Source: a virus. From it: a stretch of DNA of 64,000 nucleotides. This document shows positions 15,327 to 23,098 of this stretch, in pieces. The first letter of the stretch is position 1. Each line of letters begins with the position of its first letter. A model generated the notes under the pieces. It saw only the letters and a program-made list of their open reading frames with translations, searched no databases and had not been told where the DNA came from. The position numbers and the translations under genes were made by a program. The stretch spans positions 48,302-112,301 of IMG/VR virus record IMGVR_UViG_3300024289_000019; one strand, written 5' to 3'.

Positions 15327-15335
15327 TTTCCCCTT

Positions 15336-15408
15336 TGATCCATAGCTCAGTCGGCAGAGCGGGAAGCTGTTAACTTCTAGGTCCCTGGTTCGAGTCCAGG
15401 TGGATCAG
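15336..15408 (+). tRNA. tRNA-Asn (GTT)
   Basis: Acceptor TGATCCA/TGGATCA, D arm GCTC/GAGC, anticodon arm GGAAG-CTGTTAA-CTTCT (anticodon GTT), T arm CCTGG-TTCGAGT-CCAGG. It lies 16-20 nt after the predicted start of a strong promoter and is co-transcribed with the whiB operon. CCA not encoded. Confidence 0.93.
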
Positions 15409-15424
15409 CGAGAGAAAGAAAAAA

Positions 15425-15655
15425 ATGATTGCTCAAGAAAACAAAGTAAACAAGTTAATTAAAAACTTTAAAACAGATTACCAAGAAGCATTTTGGGACG
15501 GGTATACACTTGTAGTGTGGAAACGTGATCCTTCTGGCTTTTCAAATAAACGTGGAATGTTTAGAAATGAAACTTGGGGCTTAACAACTAGATTTAATAT
15601 GACAGACGGCGGAGTTTGGGATTTGCCTGAGCGTTATGTCAAATATATTAAATGA
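15425..15655 (+). CDS. Hypothetical protein upstream of whiB
   Basis: 76 residues, mixed charge, aromatic-rich (FWDGYTLVVWKRD, ETWGLTTRF). GAGAGAAAG RBS follows tRNA-Asn by a few bases. Its end overlaps the whiB start by 20 bases, so the two are probably coupled. No family recognised. Confidence 0.7.
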   Translation: MIAQENKVNKLIKNFKTDYQEAFWDGYTLVVWKRDPSGFSNKRGMFRNETWGLTTRFNMTDGGVWDLPERYVKYIK

Positions 15656-15947
15656 TCTAGGCGTAGACTCAGATGATTTTGAATGGTGGCATCTAGCGGC
15701 TTGTAATGGAATGGAAACAAATTTATTTTATGATAAATATGAGTCTGATTTCAATATAGCCAAAAATATAGATGAGATGTGTTTGAGTTGTCCAGTTATA
15801 CAAGAATGTCTGATTGCTGGATATCAAAACAATGAATATGGTGTATGGGGTGGAATATACTTAAATTCTGGTTCAACAGATAAAGCACGTAATGTGCACA
15901 AAAAACCAGAAATATGGAAAAGATTAAAAGATAAACATGGACATTAA
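15636..15947 (+). CDS. whiB: WhiB-family iron-sulfur transcription factor
   Basis: 103 residues. Four Fe-S cysteines: Cys23 in HLAACNG, then Cys49, Cys52 and Cys58 in MCLSCPVIQEC (C-x2-C-x5-C), and the turn GVWGG at 69-73. WhiB proteins occur only in Actinobacteria and their phages and bind the primary sigma factor near region 4, changing promoter choice. This is the strongest host marker in the window. In this phage it is a good candidate to redirect host RNA polymerase to the ATGTCGGTGG-box promoters (inference). Confidence 0.93.
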   Translation: MSNILNDLGVDSDDFEWWHLAACNGMETNLFYDKYESDFNIAKNIDEMCLSCPVIQECLIAGYQNNEYGVWGGIYLNSGSTDKARNVHKKPEIWKRLKDKHGH

Positions 15948-16221
15948 TCAATGGACAGGTGAACTCAATAAGCCAGTTTTTTATACAAAAGAAATGGCTA
16001 AAAGAGTTAGAGAAATCAAACAACCAGTTTATGGATTGCAGATGGACATAGTGAAGTTCCCAGAGTTTTTAGCTATAAGATTATATGAAAATAATTTTAT
16101 GCAATACGGAGACGCAGAGAGAATTAGAATTATTGACTATATAGAAATGGTCAAAAAAGTTTTAGAATCTTATGGAGTTCGTGTTGAACTGGAGGGAGCT
16201 AAGGGTGAAAGAATACTATGA
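15937..16221 (+). CDS. Hypothetical protein in whiB operon
   Basis: 94 residues, alpha/beta mix with IRIIDYIEMVKKVLESYGV at the C-terminal part. Overlaps whiB by 11 bases and the next gene by 17. No family recognised; translationally coupled to whiB. Confidence 0.7.
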   Translation: MDINQWTGELNKPVFYTKEMAKRVREIKQPVYGLQMDIVKFPEFLAIRLYENNFMQYGDAERIRIIDYIEMVKKVLESYGVRVELEGAKGERIL

Positions 16222-16399
16222 CAAGATACTTATAGTATGGTTGCATGAAGAGCAGGTATACGGAGATATAGAATCTCTTGGAACCTATGCTTCAAAAGTC
16301 AGGTGGTCAAAAAATGGAGTCGATCACGAAGAATTAATGGAAAATTCAGATTTCACAATAATGGATGAGTTTGTCATCTCACACGTAGAGGAAGAATAA
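16205..16399 (+). CDS. Hypothetical protein in whiB operon
   Basis: 64 residues from the GTG at 16205, preceded by GGAGGGAGC. Contains a beta-prone core (YDKILIVWLHEEQVYGDIES) and ends EEE. An upstream in-frame start at 16172 exists but has no RBS. Function unknown. Confidence 0.6.
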   Translation: MKEYYDKILIVWLHEEQVYGDIESLGTYASKVRWSKNGVDHEELMENSDFTIMDEFVISHVEEE

Positions 16400-16635
16400 T
16401 GGAAAAAATATTATGCTATTCTTGCAGTAAAAGTAAGAATAAATTAAATACTAGACGTTCTGGTTTACTAACAATTAATTTGTTGATGTGCGAAACCTGT
16501 ATTGTCTCAAAATATGAACCTAGATGGGTAATTATTTTGGCTGGAAGACAATTTGGGCCAGATCATGTAAAAGATTATATAATTAAAAAAAGATATATTG
16601 GTCAACCAATTTTAGCAGATGAGCTATTAGTTTAA
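16399..16635 (+). CDS. Zinc-finger-like protein
   Basis: 78 residues with LCYSCSKSKNK and LLMCETCI (two CxxC pairs about 24 residues apart), then a basic alpha/beta tail (RQFGPDHVKDYIIKKRYIG). The zinc-ribbon layout is similar to small phage proteins linked to HNH or transcription regulation. RBS GAGGAAG overlaps the preceding gene end. Confidence 0.7.
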   Translation: MEKILCYSCSKSKNKLNTRRSGLLTINLLMCETCIVSKYEPRWVIILAGRQFGPDHVKDYIIKKRYIGQPILADELLV

Positions 16636-16663
16636 TAAACATTTTTGGTATAATTGTTATATT

Positions 16664-16960
16664 ATGATTCATATGACAATGACAGAAATGCTACTAATGC
16701 TGGCTATGGCGGTATTTGGTGGTTCCGCAGCAAGACTTATAGAAGTTTGGGGCAAAAGACAAAATAAAAAAAATTTTGATCTTGAAATTGAGCATGAGCG
16801 TACCAATTTAAGGCTAGAACTTGAAAAAGTAAAAAATGCTTTATTAGTTTCTGAAAATGAATTATTAGTCTGGCAAGCAAAATATTATGAAACGCTAGAA
16901 AAGCTTGCCAAAGTAAATTATGAATTATCCCAAATTATGCATAAACTTGATATAAAATAG
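16664..16960 (+). CDS. Membrane-anchored coiled-coil protein
   Basis: 98 residues: one N-terminal hydrophobic helix (MLLMLAMAVFGGSAARLI), a short basic linker, then a long coiled coil to the C-terminus. A -10 TATAAT lies at 16649-16654, 9 nt before the ATG, so it may be near-leaderless. Could be a spanin-like or envelope scaffold; unassigned. Confidence 0.65.
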   Translation: MIHMTMTEMLLMLAMAVFGGSAARLIEVWGKRQNKKNFDLEIEHERTNLRLELEKVKNALLVSENELLVWQAKYYETLEKLAKVNYELSQIMHKLDIK

Positions 16961-16986
16961 GGCTGGACAGTAAATTTTAATTATTA

Positions 16987-16992
16987 TACAAT
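16987..16992 (+). promoter_or_regulatory. -10 element, leaderless start
   Basis: TACAAT at 16987-16992 with 6 nt to the ATG at 16999; no RBS. Confidence 0.55.
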
Positions 16993-16998
16993 AGGTAT

Positions 16999-17235
16999 AT
17001 GATATCTGAAAAAAGATTAAAGATGTACGCTTTTGGGTTTACTATATTGGTAAATCTTGGAATTGTTTGGTTTATGTATGAAAGATGGAAGTCTGGTCAA
17101 GATCTACTAGTACCAATAATTTTATTTCTAGTTTTAAAAATTAGAATTAACCAATATCTTCAAGAACAAAAAGTTCAGAACCTGATTGAACTACTAAATA
17201 AAACAAGCAACCTAAGAATCAGAAAGAATAGTTAA
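16999..17235 (+). CDS. Small membrane protein with two TM helices
   Basis: 78 residues. TM1 MYAFGFTILVNLGIVWFMY, a short polar turn, TM2 LLVPIILFLVLKI, then a basic C-terminal tail with heptad leucines. Start chosen for the -10 element 6 nt upstream. Function unknown. Confidence 0.65.
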   Translation: MISEKRLKMYAFGFTILVNLGIVWFMYERWKSGQDLLVPIILFLVLKIRINQYLQEQKVQNLIELLNKTSNLRIRKNS

Positions 17236-17238
17236 TTA

Positions 17239-17799
17239 ATGACTTGTGTTGTTGGTCTCATAAAGAGTGGCAAAGTGTTCCTGGGTTCAGACTCTGCAGC
17301 AGTTGATGAAAAGGGCGGACATATATTTGCCCAAAAAAACCCTAAAGTTTTTACTGTTGGGCAGTATGGTATAGCGTTTATAGATAGTTTTAGAATGGGC
17401 CAAATTCTTCAATATGATTGGTCTCCTCCTAGATTTACTGGAAATGCAAAAGCTTTAGACAAATTTATGAGAACAAAGTTTATTGAATCTGTTAAAGATG
17501 CATTCAAAGCAGGTGGCTTTGGTAGCATCGGAGCAAACAATGGTGAGGAAGACACTGGCGGTATATTTTTGGTAGCAGTTAGAGGAACAGGTAGATTGTT
17601 TTACATTGATGAAGATTATCAAGTTGGAGAAAACATTATTCCATACTATGCCGAAGGCGCTGGCCAGGACTATGCTTTAGGGTCTTTATTTACTTCACAG
17701 AATATGCGTGATCCGTATAAAAGAATGGAGTTGGCTTTAAATGCAGCATCCCAATTCTCCACAGCAGTCTGTCCACCATATCATTTTATTGAACTATAA
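17239..17799 (+). CDS. Ntn-hydrolase, proteasome-beta/HslV-like peptidase
   Basis: 186 residues. Removal of Met1 would expose Thr1 (MTCVVGL). Counting from that Thr, Asp17 lies in FLGSDSA, exactly where proteasome-type enzymes have it, and the lysine of the NPKVFTV strand fits the third catalytic residue (Lys33 in proteasomes, with a two-residue insertion). The C-terminal part is shorter than in 20S beta subunits. No regulatory ATPase is encoded in this window. May be a phage scaffold/tail protease, or use the host ATPase; adjacent to a subtilase gene. Confidence 0.75.
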   Translation: MTCVVGLIKSGKVFLGSDSAAVDEKGGHIFAQKNPKVFTVGQYGIAFIDSFRMGQILQYDWSPPRFTGNAKALDKFMRTKFIESVKDAFKAGGFGSIGANNGEEDTGGIFLVAVRGTGRLFYIDEDYQVGENIIPYYAEGAGQDYALGSLFTSQNMRDPYKRMELALNAASQFSTAVCPPYHFIEL

Positions 17800-17802
17800 C
17801 TA

Positions 17803-17831
17803 TTGACAAGATCTATAAAATTTACTAGAAT
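17803..17831 (+). promoter_or_regulatory. Consensus promoter, leaderless start of the subtilase gene
   Basis: TTGACA (17803-17808), exactly 17 nt, TAGAAT (17826-17831), then 7 nt to the ATG at 17839. Transcription would start at the A of the start codon. Confidence 0.85.
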
Positions 17832-17838
17832 AGTACAC

Positions 17839-18765
17839 ATGAAAACTAAAATAGCTTTATCTTTAATTATCATATTGACAACTATAGCAGGATGTTCTGC
17901 TCTAAAAGCTCAGGCTACTGAGCCTATTAAGCCTTCCGTTGTGATTCTAGATACTTCTGTTAACTCGTCCTTGCCAATTTTTAAGGAAAGAATTATACAA
18001 GAGGTATGTACTTTAGAATGGCCAGTATGCTCAAATCAAACAGGATTCCAGGAAGGACCTGGATCAGCATCTAGCCTATCTTTGGACATTATGAAAACTA
18101 ACTCTTTTAAACATGGAACCATTATGGCTTCTATTTCAGCACAAACAAACGCCTATGTTAATATTGTTTTTGTAAGAATTGTAGGATATAAAGATGGTTA
18201 TAGATATAACCCAACTGCAAAATCTGTAATGCAAGCATTGGATTGGGTAATTGCAAATCAATCTAAATACAATATTGTTGCTGTTGCAATGAGTCAAAGC
18301 ACTCATGATAAATTAACTTTGGCAAAGCTTTGCCCAACAAATGAATTGTCTCCATATGTAGATAATTTAATTTCAAAAAATATTGCTTTGTTTTTGCCAG
18401 CAGGAAATGATGCAGATTTAAAAAATGTAGATTATCCCTCATGTATTCCTAATGCTATTACAGTAGGTGCTTTAGACAAAAAGGGTAACATTGCCACTTA
18501 TAGCAATGGAAATCCATCTAACGTAGATTTTTATGCTTTAGGACACATAACAACCGCTATTAACCCTACAGGTCAGGTAGAGGCTGTTGTAGGAACCTCA
18601 GCATCTACACAGATTGCTGCAATGCAGTGGGCCACCGTTAAAATGATGAAGCCTGCGTTAACATATAGTGAATTGTTAAATTTGTTAAATACTACCTCAA
18701 ATACTGTAATTAATGGTACAATTAAGGGTGGAAAATCAATTAACATAGAAAAGGCGATAAAGTAA
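17839..18765 (+). CDS. Subtilisin-like (S8) serine protease, lipoprotein
   Basis: 308 residues from the leaderless ATG. Type II signal peptide with lipobox IAGC (about residue 18). Catalytic triad in family order: Asp in VVILDTSVN, His in FKHGTIMAS, Ser in VVGTSASTQIAA; oxyanion Asn in LPAGND. Short for a subtilase and without an obvious pro-domain. It would act outside the membrane of the infected cell, for example on surface proteins, as a late lysis aid or in superinfection exclusion. A phage-encoded exported subtilase is unusual. Confidence 0.85.
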   Translation: MKTKIALSLIIILTTIAGCSALKAQATEPIKPSVVILDTSVNSSLPIFKERIIQEVCTLEWPVCSNQTGFQEGPGSASSLSLDIMKTNSFKHGTIMASISAQTNAYVNIVFVRIVGYKDGYRYNPTAKSVMQALDWVIANQSKYNIVAVAMSQSTHDKLTLAKLCPTNELSPYVDNLISKNIALFLPAGNDADLKNVDYPSCIPNAITVGALDKKGNIATYSNGNPSNVDFYALGHITTAINPTGQVEAVVGTSASTQIAAMQWATVKMMKPALTYSELLNLLNTTSNTVINGTIKGGKSINIEKAIK

Positions 18766-19019
18766 TGGAAAAAGATCCAGCAATAGAAAAGCAACAGTCA
18801 ATGCTTGAGGGTATTGTAGCCGATATTGTAGGAGAAGTATTTAGAAAGTGGTTTGACCAGTTGCCAGATGAACAAAAAAATAATGAAGAATCTGTGGCAA
18901 CTTTAGGTAAAAACGCTTCAGACGTTACCTATTTTATTGTTCAGCGCTTTATGGAAAAGTTTAATGAGGCAGCAGAACAGATAAAGAAAGAAGAAGAGCA
19001 AATAAATAATAATGCCTAG
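18765..19019 (+). CDS. Hypothetical acidic helical protein
   Basis: 84 residues, acidic and helical with Gln/Glu-rich ends. Overlaps the subtilase stop (TAATGG). No family recognised. Confidence 0.65.
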   Translation: MEKDPAIEKQQSMLEGIVADIVGEVFRKWFDQLPDEQKNNEESVATLGKNASDVTYFIVQRFMEKFNEAAEQIKKEEEQINNNA

Positions 19020-19194
19020 AATTGCTCTTGTAAATTCTGCGATATATGATATCCTAGAGCCTGATAGTTCTTTTGAAACAGAACTTGTTGATATTCCTCA
19101 ACAGATACTTGACAAGTATGATAAAGTTATGGAAGAATTTTGGGAAGTTCAAAACCAATTAGAACAGTACCAAAGGGCTCAGGAAACAGAATGA
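19012..19194 (+). CDS. Hypothetical small protein
   Basis: 60 residues; beta-prone N-terminus (MPRIALVNSAIYDIL) then a helical acidic tail. Overlaps both neighbours by 4-8 bases. Confidence 0.65.
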   Translation: MPRIALVNSAIYDILEPDSSFETELVDIPQQILDKYDKVMEEFWEVQNQLEQYQRAQETE

Positions 19195-19493
19195 TCATAA
19201 CAGATGAAAACTTTGATTCTGTTATAGAATCAAATCAATTAGTATTAGTAGATTTTTGGGCGGAATGGTGCGGTCCATGCCGTAAAGTTTCGCCAATACT
19301 TGATGAAATATCTCAAGAAAAGAATCTACTTGTGGCTAAGCTTAATGTTGATGACAATATAGTTAAGCCAAAAGATTATGGAGTGGTTTCAATACCGACC
19401 ATGATCTTGTTTAAAGATAGAACCCCAGTAATAAAAATTATCGGGGCAAAGCCAAAACATGTTTTGCTAAAAGAATTAGCAGAATATATATAG
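19191..19493 (+). CDS. Thioredoxin
   Basis: 100 residues from the ATGA overlap at 19191. Active site FWAEWCGPCRK (Cys27, Cys30), cis-Pro in VVSIPTMILFKD, and the C-terminal GAKPKHVLLKEL helix: a complete small thioredoxin. Likely electron donor for the NrdJ ribonucleotide reductase (44094-46028) or folding catalyst for virion/exported proteins. Confidence 0.92.
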   Translation: MIITDENFDSVIESNQLVLVDFWAEWCGPCRKVSPILDEISQEKNLLVAKLNVDDNIVKPKDYGVVSIPTMILFKDRTPVIKIIGAKPKHVLLKELAEYI

Positions 19494-19536
19494 TCTCTAC
19501 GCTCAAATTGAGGTAGATTAAGAAGGAGAAAAAAGA

Positions 19537-20589
19537 ATGAAATCATTCAAGAAAATCGCTCTAGCCGTGGTTGCAGCCATGACAATGAGCACTCTTGTTG
19601 CAACATCTGCAAGTGCTGCACCTATGGTAGTAACTTCTGTCAAGAAGGCAGGAACAACCACTACACTGGGAACCGCAGCAACTACACCGATTACTTTGCC
19701 AGTACCAACAGATAACTCTGTTGATACAGCAGACACAGTCGAGTTTGTTGTAACAGTTGATACAGGAACAGTAGTTTCCGTAGTAGCAACAAATGCAGTA
19801 ATTATTGATGCCGTAGCAACAACTGCTGCACCAAAGACAGCGACATCTGGCGCTGCTACATGGTCACAGAATGTTGGAACAGGTACAACAGCAACGTTTT
19901 ATGTATATACTAAAACGACAGCAATTGGTTCAGTAGCCATTACAAATGGTGGAACTACAACAACATATTATGTACAAGGAATTGCAGGCGCTATTGATAA
20001 GCTTACACTCGCAGGTGTAGATGCAGCAGCAGCAGGCACATCCGTAACTGTTACAATTGGCGCAGTTGACGTATTCGGAAACAAGATTTCTGGAAAGTCG
20101 ATTTCAGCAATTGCTAATGGTGCAACTTTAGATACAGCAACAGTAACAACTGGATCTGGTCTAACTAATTTTGGTGTAGCAGACGTTAAGTTTGTTGCTC
20201 CAGCAACTGGTCCTGTAACAGTAGTTGCATATGCTGCTTCAGCAGATATGGCAACAGCAGTTACTGGTTTCAGTACACCTAATTCTTCAGCAGTCAAGGT
20301 AATCTCTGTTCGTGATATCACAGCAGAACTTGCTGCAGTAACCGCACAACTTGCAGCAGAGAAGGCTGCTCGTGCAACAGATAAGGCAGCAGCAGATGCT
20401 GCCCTTGCAGCAGAGAAGGCTGCTTCTGCTAAGGCTCTTGCCGATGCAGCAGCAAAATCTGCAGCAGATCTTGCTAAGGTAAAGGCAGACAATGATGCCG
20501 CTGTTAAGGCTCTAAAGGATGCTTTCAATGCACTCGCTAAGAAGTGGAATGCAAAGAATCCAAAGGCCAAGGTAACTTTGGTCAAGTAA
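19537..20589 (+). CDS. Secreted S-layer-like surface protein, probably host-derived
   Basis: 350 residues. Sec signal peptide (residues 1-28, ending SASAAP), an Ala/Thr/Val-rich beta region with invasin/Ig-like features (TVTIGAVDVFGNKISGKS), then an alanine-rich coiled coil and a basic end FNALAKKWNAKNPKAK. The codon choice is visibly richer in GCC/GCT/CTT/AAG than in neighbouring genes. Layout and composition match surface-layer-type proteins of freshwater actinobacteria, suggesting recent host origin. AAGGAG RBS. May remodel or mimic the host surface during infection (inference). Confidence 0.75.
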   Translation: MKSFKKIALAVVAAMTMSTLVATSASAAPMVVTSVKKAGTTTTLGTAATTPITLPVPTDNSVDTADTVEFVVTVDTGTVVSVVATNAVIIDAVATTAAPKTATSGAATWSQNVGTGTTATFYVYTKTTAIGSVAITNGGTTTTYYVQGIAGAIDKLTLAGVDAAAAGTSVTVTIGAVDVFGNKISGKSISAIANGATLDTATVTTGSGLTNFGVADVKFVAPATGPVTVVAYAASADMATAVTGFSTPNSSAVKVISVRDITAELAAVTAQLAAEKAARATDKAAADAALAAEKAASAKALADAAAKSAADLAKVKADNDAAVKALKDAFNALAKKWNAKNPKAKVTLVK

Positions 20590-20602
20590 TAGGTTTACCC
20601 TA

Positions 20603-20652
20603 TTTACAATCAATTGGGGATATTGTATACTTGTTGTATGATATCCCCAATT
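20603..20652 (+). promoter_or_regulatory. Halogenase promoter within a 12-bp inverted repeat
   Basis: TTTACA (20603-20608), 17 nt, TATACT (20626-20631). The perfect arms AATTGGGGATAT (20612-20623) and ATATCCCCAATT (20641-20652) flank the -10, as at 15284-15326. For read-through RNA from the upstream gene this forms a hairpin followed by TTAG, so it may also end the S-layer-like transcript. Confidence 0.7.
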
Positions 20653-20669
20653 TTAGTTAGAGAGAGAAA

Positions 20670-22256
20670 ATGAAACCAAGTCAAAAAATTGTTATTGTAG
20701 GTGGAGGATCTGCTGGCTGGATGGCAGCCTCATCATTGGTAAGTCAATTAGAATCAGCAGACATTACATTAATTGAAAGCCCTTATGTACCATCAATTGG
20801 AGTAGGGGAAAGCACACTTGCTGGGCTACCAGCCTGGTTAAGAGCAATAGGCGTAGACCATAAAGACTTTATGGAGTTTACTGACGCATCATATAAATTT
20901 AGTATTAGGTTTGTTGATTTCCATAAGCTTGGCGACGGAGGATTTCATTACCCATTTGGACATCCAACACTAGAAAATTGCCAACTTCCAGGCGCAAACG
21001 ATTGGCATGTAATGAAGTTACTTTTGCCAGAAACTACAACAACACAAAGTTATGTAGATTCATTATTTCCTCAATCGGTACTGTTTAACAACAGAAAGTT
21101 AAAAAATCCTAAAGACGGCGAACTTGGACCATTCAGATTAGACAGAGATTACGCATTGCATTTTGATGCAATTAAATTTGCTGAATGGCTTTCTGAAAGA
21201 TTTGCAAAGCCGAGAGGCGTCAAGCACATAGAAGCAAATGTAAATGATATTATTACAAATGAAAATGGAATTGAAAAAATAATTCTTGAAGACGGTACAG
21301 AAGTATTTGCTGACATATTTGTTGACTGTACAGGATTTAAGAGCATGTTGCTTGGAAAAGCAATGAATGAGCCTTTTGTAAGTTGGAGCGATAGACTTCC
21401 TGTAAATCATGCTTGGGCAGTACAATTACCATATGAAAATCCAGATGAAGAAGTAGATCTTTACACAAATTGTACAGCATTGGGGCATGGATGGGTATGG
21501 AACGCCCCTTTATATTCTAGAATCGGAACTGGATACGTATATTCGGATAAGTTTACTACAAAAGAAGAAGCCCTAGAAGAATTTAAAGTATATTTAGCTA
21601 AAGATAAGGGGGCTCATCGTGTCCCAGCAGATTCAGCATTTAGACATATTGATTTTAAAACTGGCACATATGCTAGAACTTGGGTAAAAAATGTTGTTGG
21701 AATTGGACTTTCTGCAGCATTCTTAGAGCCACTAGAGTCTAATGGTTTATTCTTTATTCATGAATCCTCAATGATGCTTGCAAGATTGTTGTCTAGAGGA
21801 TATGTTAATGCTATTGATCGTGATTTTTTTAATGGTATAACTAGAAAACACTTTGAATCATTTGCTACATTTTTAGAGTATCATTATTGTTTAAGTTCAA
21901 GAAGAGATACAAAATTCTGGGAATACATGACAACTATGGAAAGAGCTCCAGAACTTTGGAGTGCTCCACCAAATACTCCGTTCCTTGAAGAACTTATAGA
22001 TAAAACTCAAGGTCAGTCTTGGAGGGCAGCAATAGATAGCGGATTCCACTGTATTGCTGTAGGCCATGAGTACTATCCAATATTTAAAGCATCAATTCCT
22101 TATTGGGAGCATGCTAATCATGGAGCAAATTATGAACAAATTGCTGGAAACTTCTATATTAGAACAGAAAAACTACAAAAAAAGTGGAATGATTTTATTA
22201 AAAATGCACCAACTCATTATCAATTCTTAAAGGAGAATTATCATAATGAAAAATAA
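20670..22256 (+). CDS. Flavin-dependent halogenase (tryptophan-halogenase family)
   Basis: 528 residues, full family length. FAD-binding GGGSAGWMAA (residues 11-20), the halogenase motif PSIGVGEST (41-49), catalytic Lys76 in YKFSIRF (aligning with Lys79 of PrnA) and a WVWNAPL version of the WxWxIP motif near residue 273. Family enzymes use FADH2, O2 and halide to make hypohalous acid that halogenates an aromatic substrate. Cyanophages encode a related enzyme. Neighbours encode membrane and zinc-binding small proteins, not a biosynthetic pathway, so the substrate is unclear. Confidence 0.9.
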   Translation: MKPSQKIVIVGGGSAGWMAASSLVSQLESADITLIESPYVPSIGVGESTLAGLPAWLRAIGVDHKDFMEFTDASYKFSIRFVDFHKLGDGGFHYPFGHPTLENCQLPGANDWHVMKLLLPETTTTQSYVDSLFPQSVLFNNRKLKNPKDGELGPFRLDRDYALHFDAIKFAEWLSERFAKPRGVKHIEANVNDIITNENGIEKIILEDGTEVFADIFVDCTGFKSMLLGKAMNEPFVSWSDRLPVNHAWAVQLPYENPDEEVDLYTNCTALGHGWVWNAPLYSRIGTGYVYSDKFTTKEEALEEFKVYLAKDKGAHRVPADSAFRHIDFKTGTYARTWVKNVVGIGLSAAFLEPLESNGLFFIHESSMMLARLLSRGYVNAIDRDFFNGITRKHFESFATFLEYHYCLSSRRDTKFWEYMTTMERAPELWSAPPNTPFLEELIDKTQGQSWRAAIDSGFHCIAVGHEYYPIFKASIPYWEHANHGANYEQIAGNFYIRTEKLQKKWNDFIKNAPTHYQFLKENYHNEK

Positions 22257-22545
22257 TAAACATATGCAGTGGTTAGAAGCTTTAAAAACTATGAGACATA
22301 GAAAATATTGGACTAAAGCAAATACGGTTGAGTTTTTTGCTTTTGTTACTAAAGGAACTATTATTATTCCTGGACTACTTTTTGATATGTCAATATGGTG
22401 GCTATATATATTTGCTTTAGTTTCAAGTCTTGGCCTTATTTGGTCGTCAACTGTAAAAACAATACCAACTTTAATTTGGTTTAACATACTTTGGTCAGGA
22501 TTAGCAATAGCTTACATTGCTAAGCATTTTGGACTAATTTTGTAA
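22246..22545 (+). CDS. Membrane protein in halogenase cluster
   Basis: 99 residues with about three hydrophobic helices (TIIIPGLLFDMSIWWLYIFAL, then LIWFNILWSGLAIAYIA) after a basic N-terminus. Overlaps the halogenase end by 11 bases, with AAAGGAG upstream. Function unknown; co-transcribed with the halogenase. Confidence 0.7.
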   Translation: MKNNKHMQWLEALKTMRHRKYWTKANTVEFFAFVTKGTIIIPGLLFDMSIWWLYIFALVSSLGLIWSSTVKTIPTLIWFNILWSGLAIAYIAKHFGLIL

Positions 22546-22739
22546 TGAATGATATGCGTGGAGTACCCACAGCCGCTTGCCCAAACTGTGGGTCTACCAT
22601 GCTAAATATAAATGCTGTATTTGATCCAGAAACCTACTTAGTAGGATTTTATATGTTAGACTGTAAGTGTGCAGAATGCAATACTTTATTGACTGCACCT
22701 ACACCAGTAGATTTGGAGGAAAGAAGATTAGATGCTTGA
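22545..22739 (+). CDS. Zinc-ribbon protein in halogenase cluster
   Basis: 64 residues with ACPNCGS and CKCAECN: a two-knuckle zinc ribbon. A second ATG at 22554 is possible. Start touches the stop of the membrane protein. Confidence 0.7.
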   Translation: MNDMRGVPTAACPNCGSTMLNINAVFDPETYLVGFYMLDCKCAECNTLLTAPTPVDLEERRLDA

Positions 22740-22902
22740 ATTAAAATCTCAGATAGAGATCCAGTCCTTTAATTATGATGTTTGTAGAATTAAAGGATGT
22801 TGGGGTCATGCAGAAGTTTTATGGAGCGGAAAAGAAACTCCAATTATAGATGTTTGTGTAGAACATAGAAAAAGACTTATGGAAGGAGATATAAATGTCT
22901 GA
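22732..22902 (+). CDS. Cys/His small protein in halogenase cluster
   Basis: 56 residues: VCRIKGCWGHAEVLW...IDVCVEHRKRL gives C-x4-C-x2-H and C-x2-H, a likely zinc site. The same layout (CxxC...C-x2-H) recurs in other miniproteins of this phage (25807-25986, 30437-30643). Overlaps both neighbours. Confidence 0.65.
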   Translation: MLELKSQIEIQSFNYDVCRIKGCWGHAEVLWSGKETPIIDVCVEHRKRLMEGDINV

Positions 22903-23098
22903 TACTAATAGAAAAACCTTGTTAAAAACAGCAAGTTGGGAAACATTTCACTTAGTTGGTGTTGCTGGAGTAATTTATTTATTTACTGGCGAATGGGAAT
23001 ATGCTAGTCTTGGAGCCTTGATATATATAGGTTGGGAAGCTCTTGGATATTATATTCATGAAAGAGTTTGGGCTAAATTTGGAAAGAAAATTAAATAG
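22895..23098 (+). CDS. DUF2061-like membrane protein
   Basis: 67 residues: LLKTASWETFHLVGVAGVIYLFTG, a second hydrophobic stretch and the ending WEALGYYIHERVWAKFG match the DUF2061 small membrane protein pattern (K..SW...; YY.HER.W). Function of the family unknown. GGAG RBS inside the previous gene. Confidence 0.75.
   Translation: MSDTNRKTLLKTASWETFHLVGVAGVIYLFTGEWEYASLGALIYIGWEALGYYIHERVWAKFGKKIK

Noticed and set aside
19968-20585. 205-residue (-) open frame opposite the S-layer-like gene
   Set aside because: Shadow of the Ala-rich + strand gene; Ala codons give long antisense frames.
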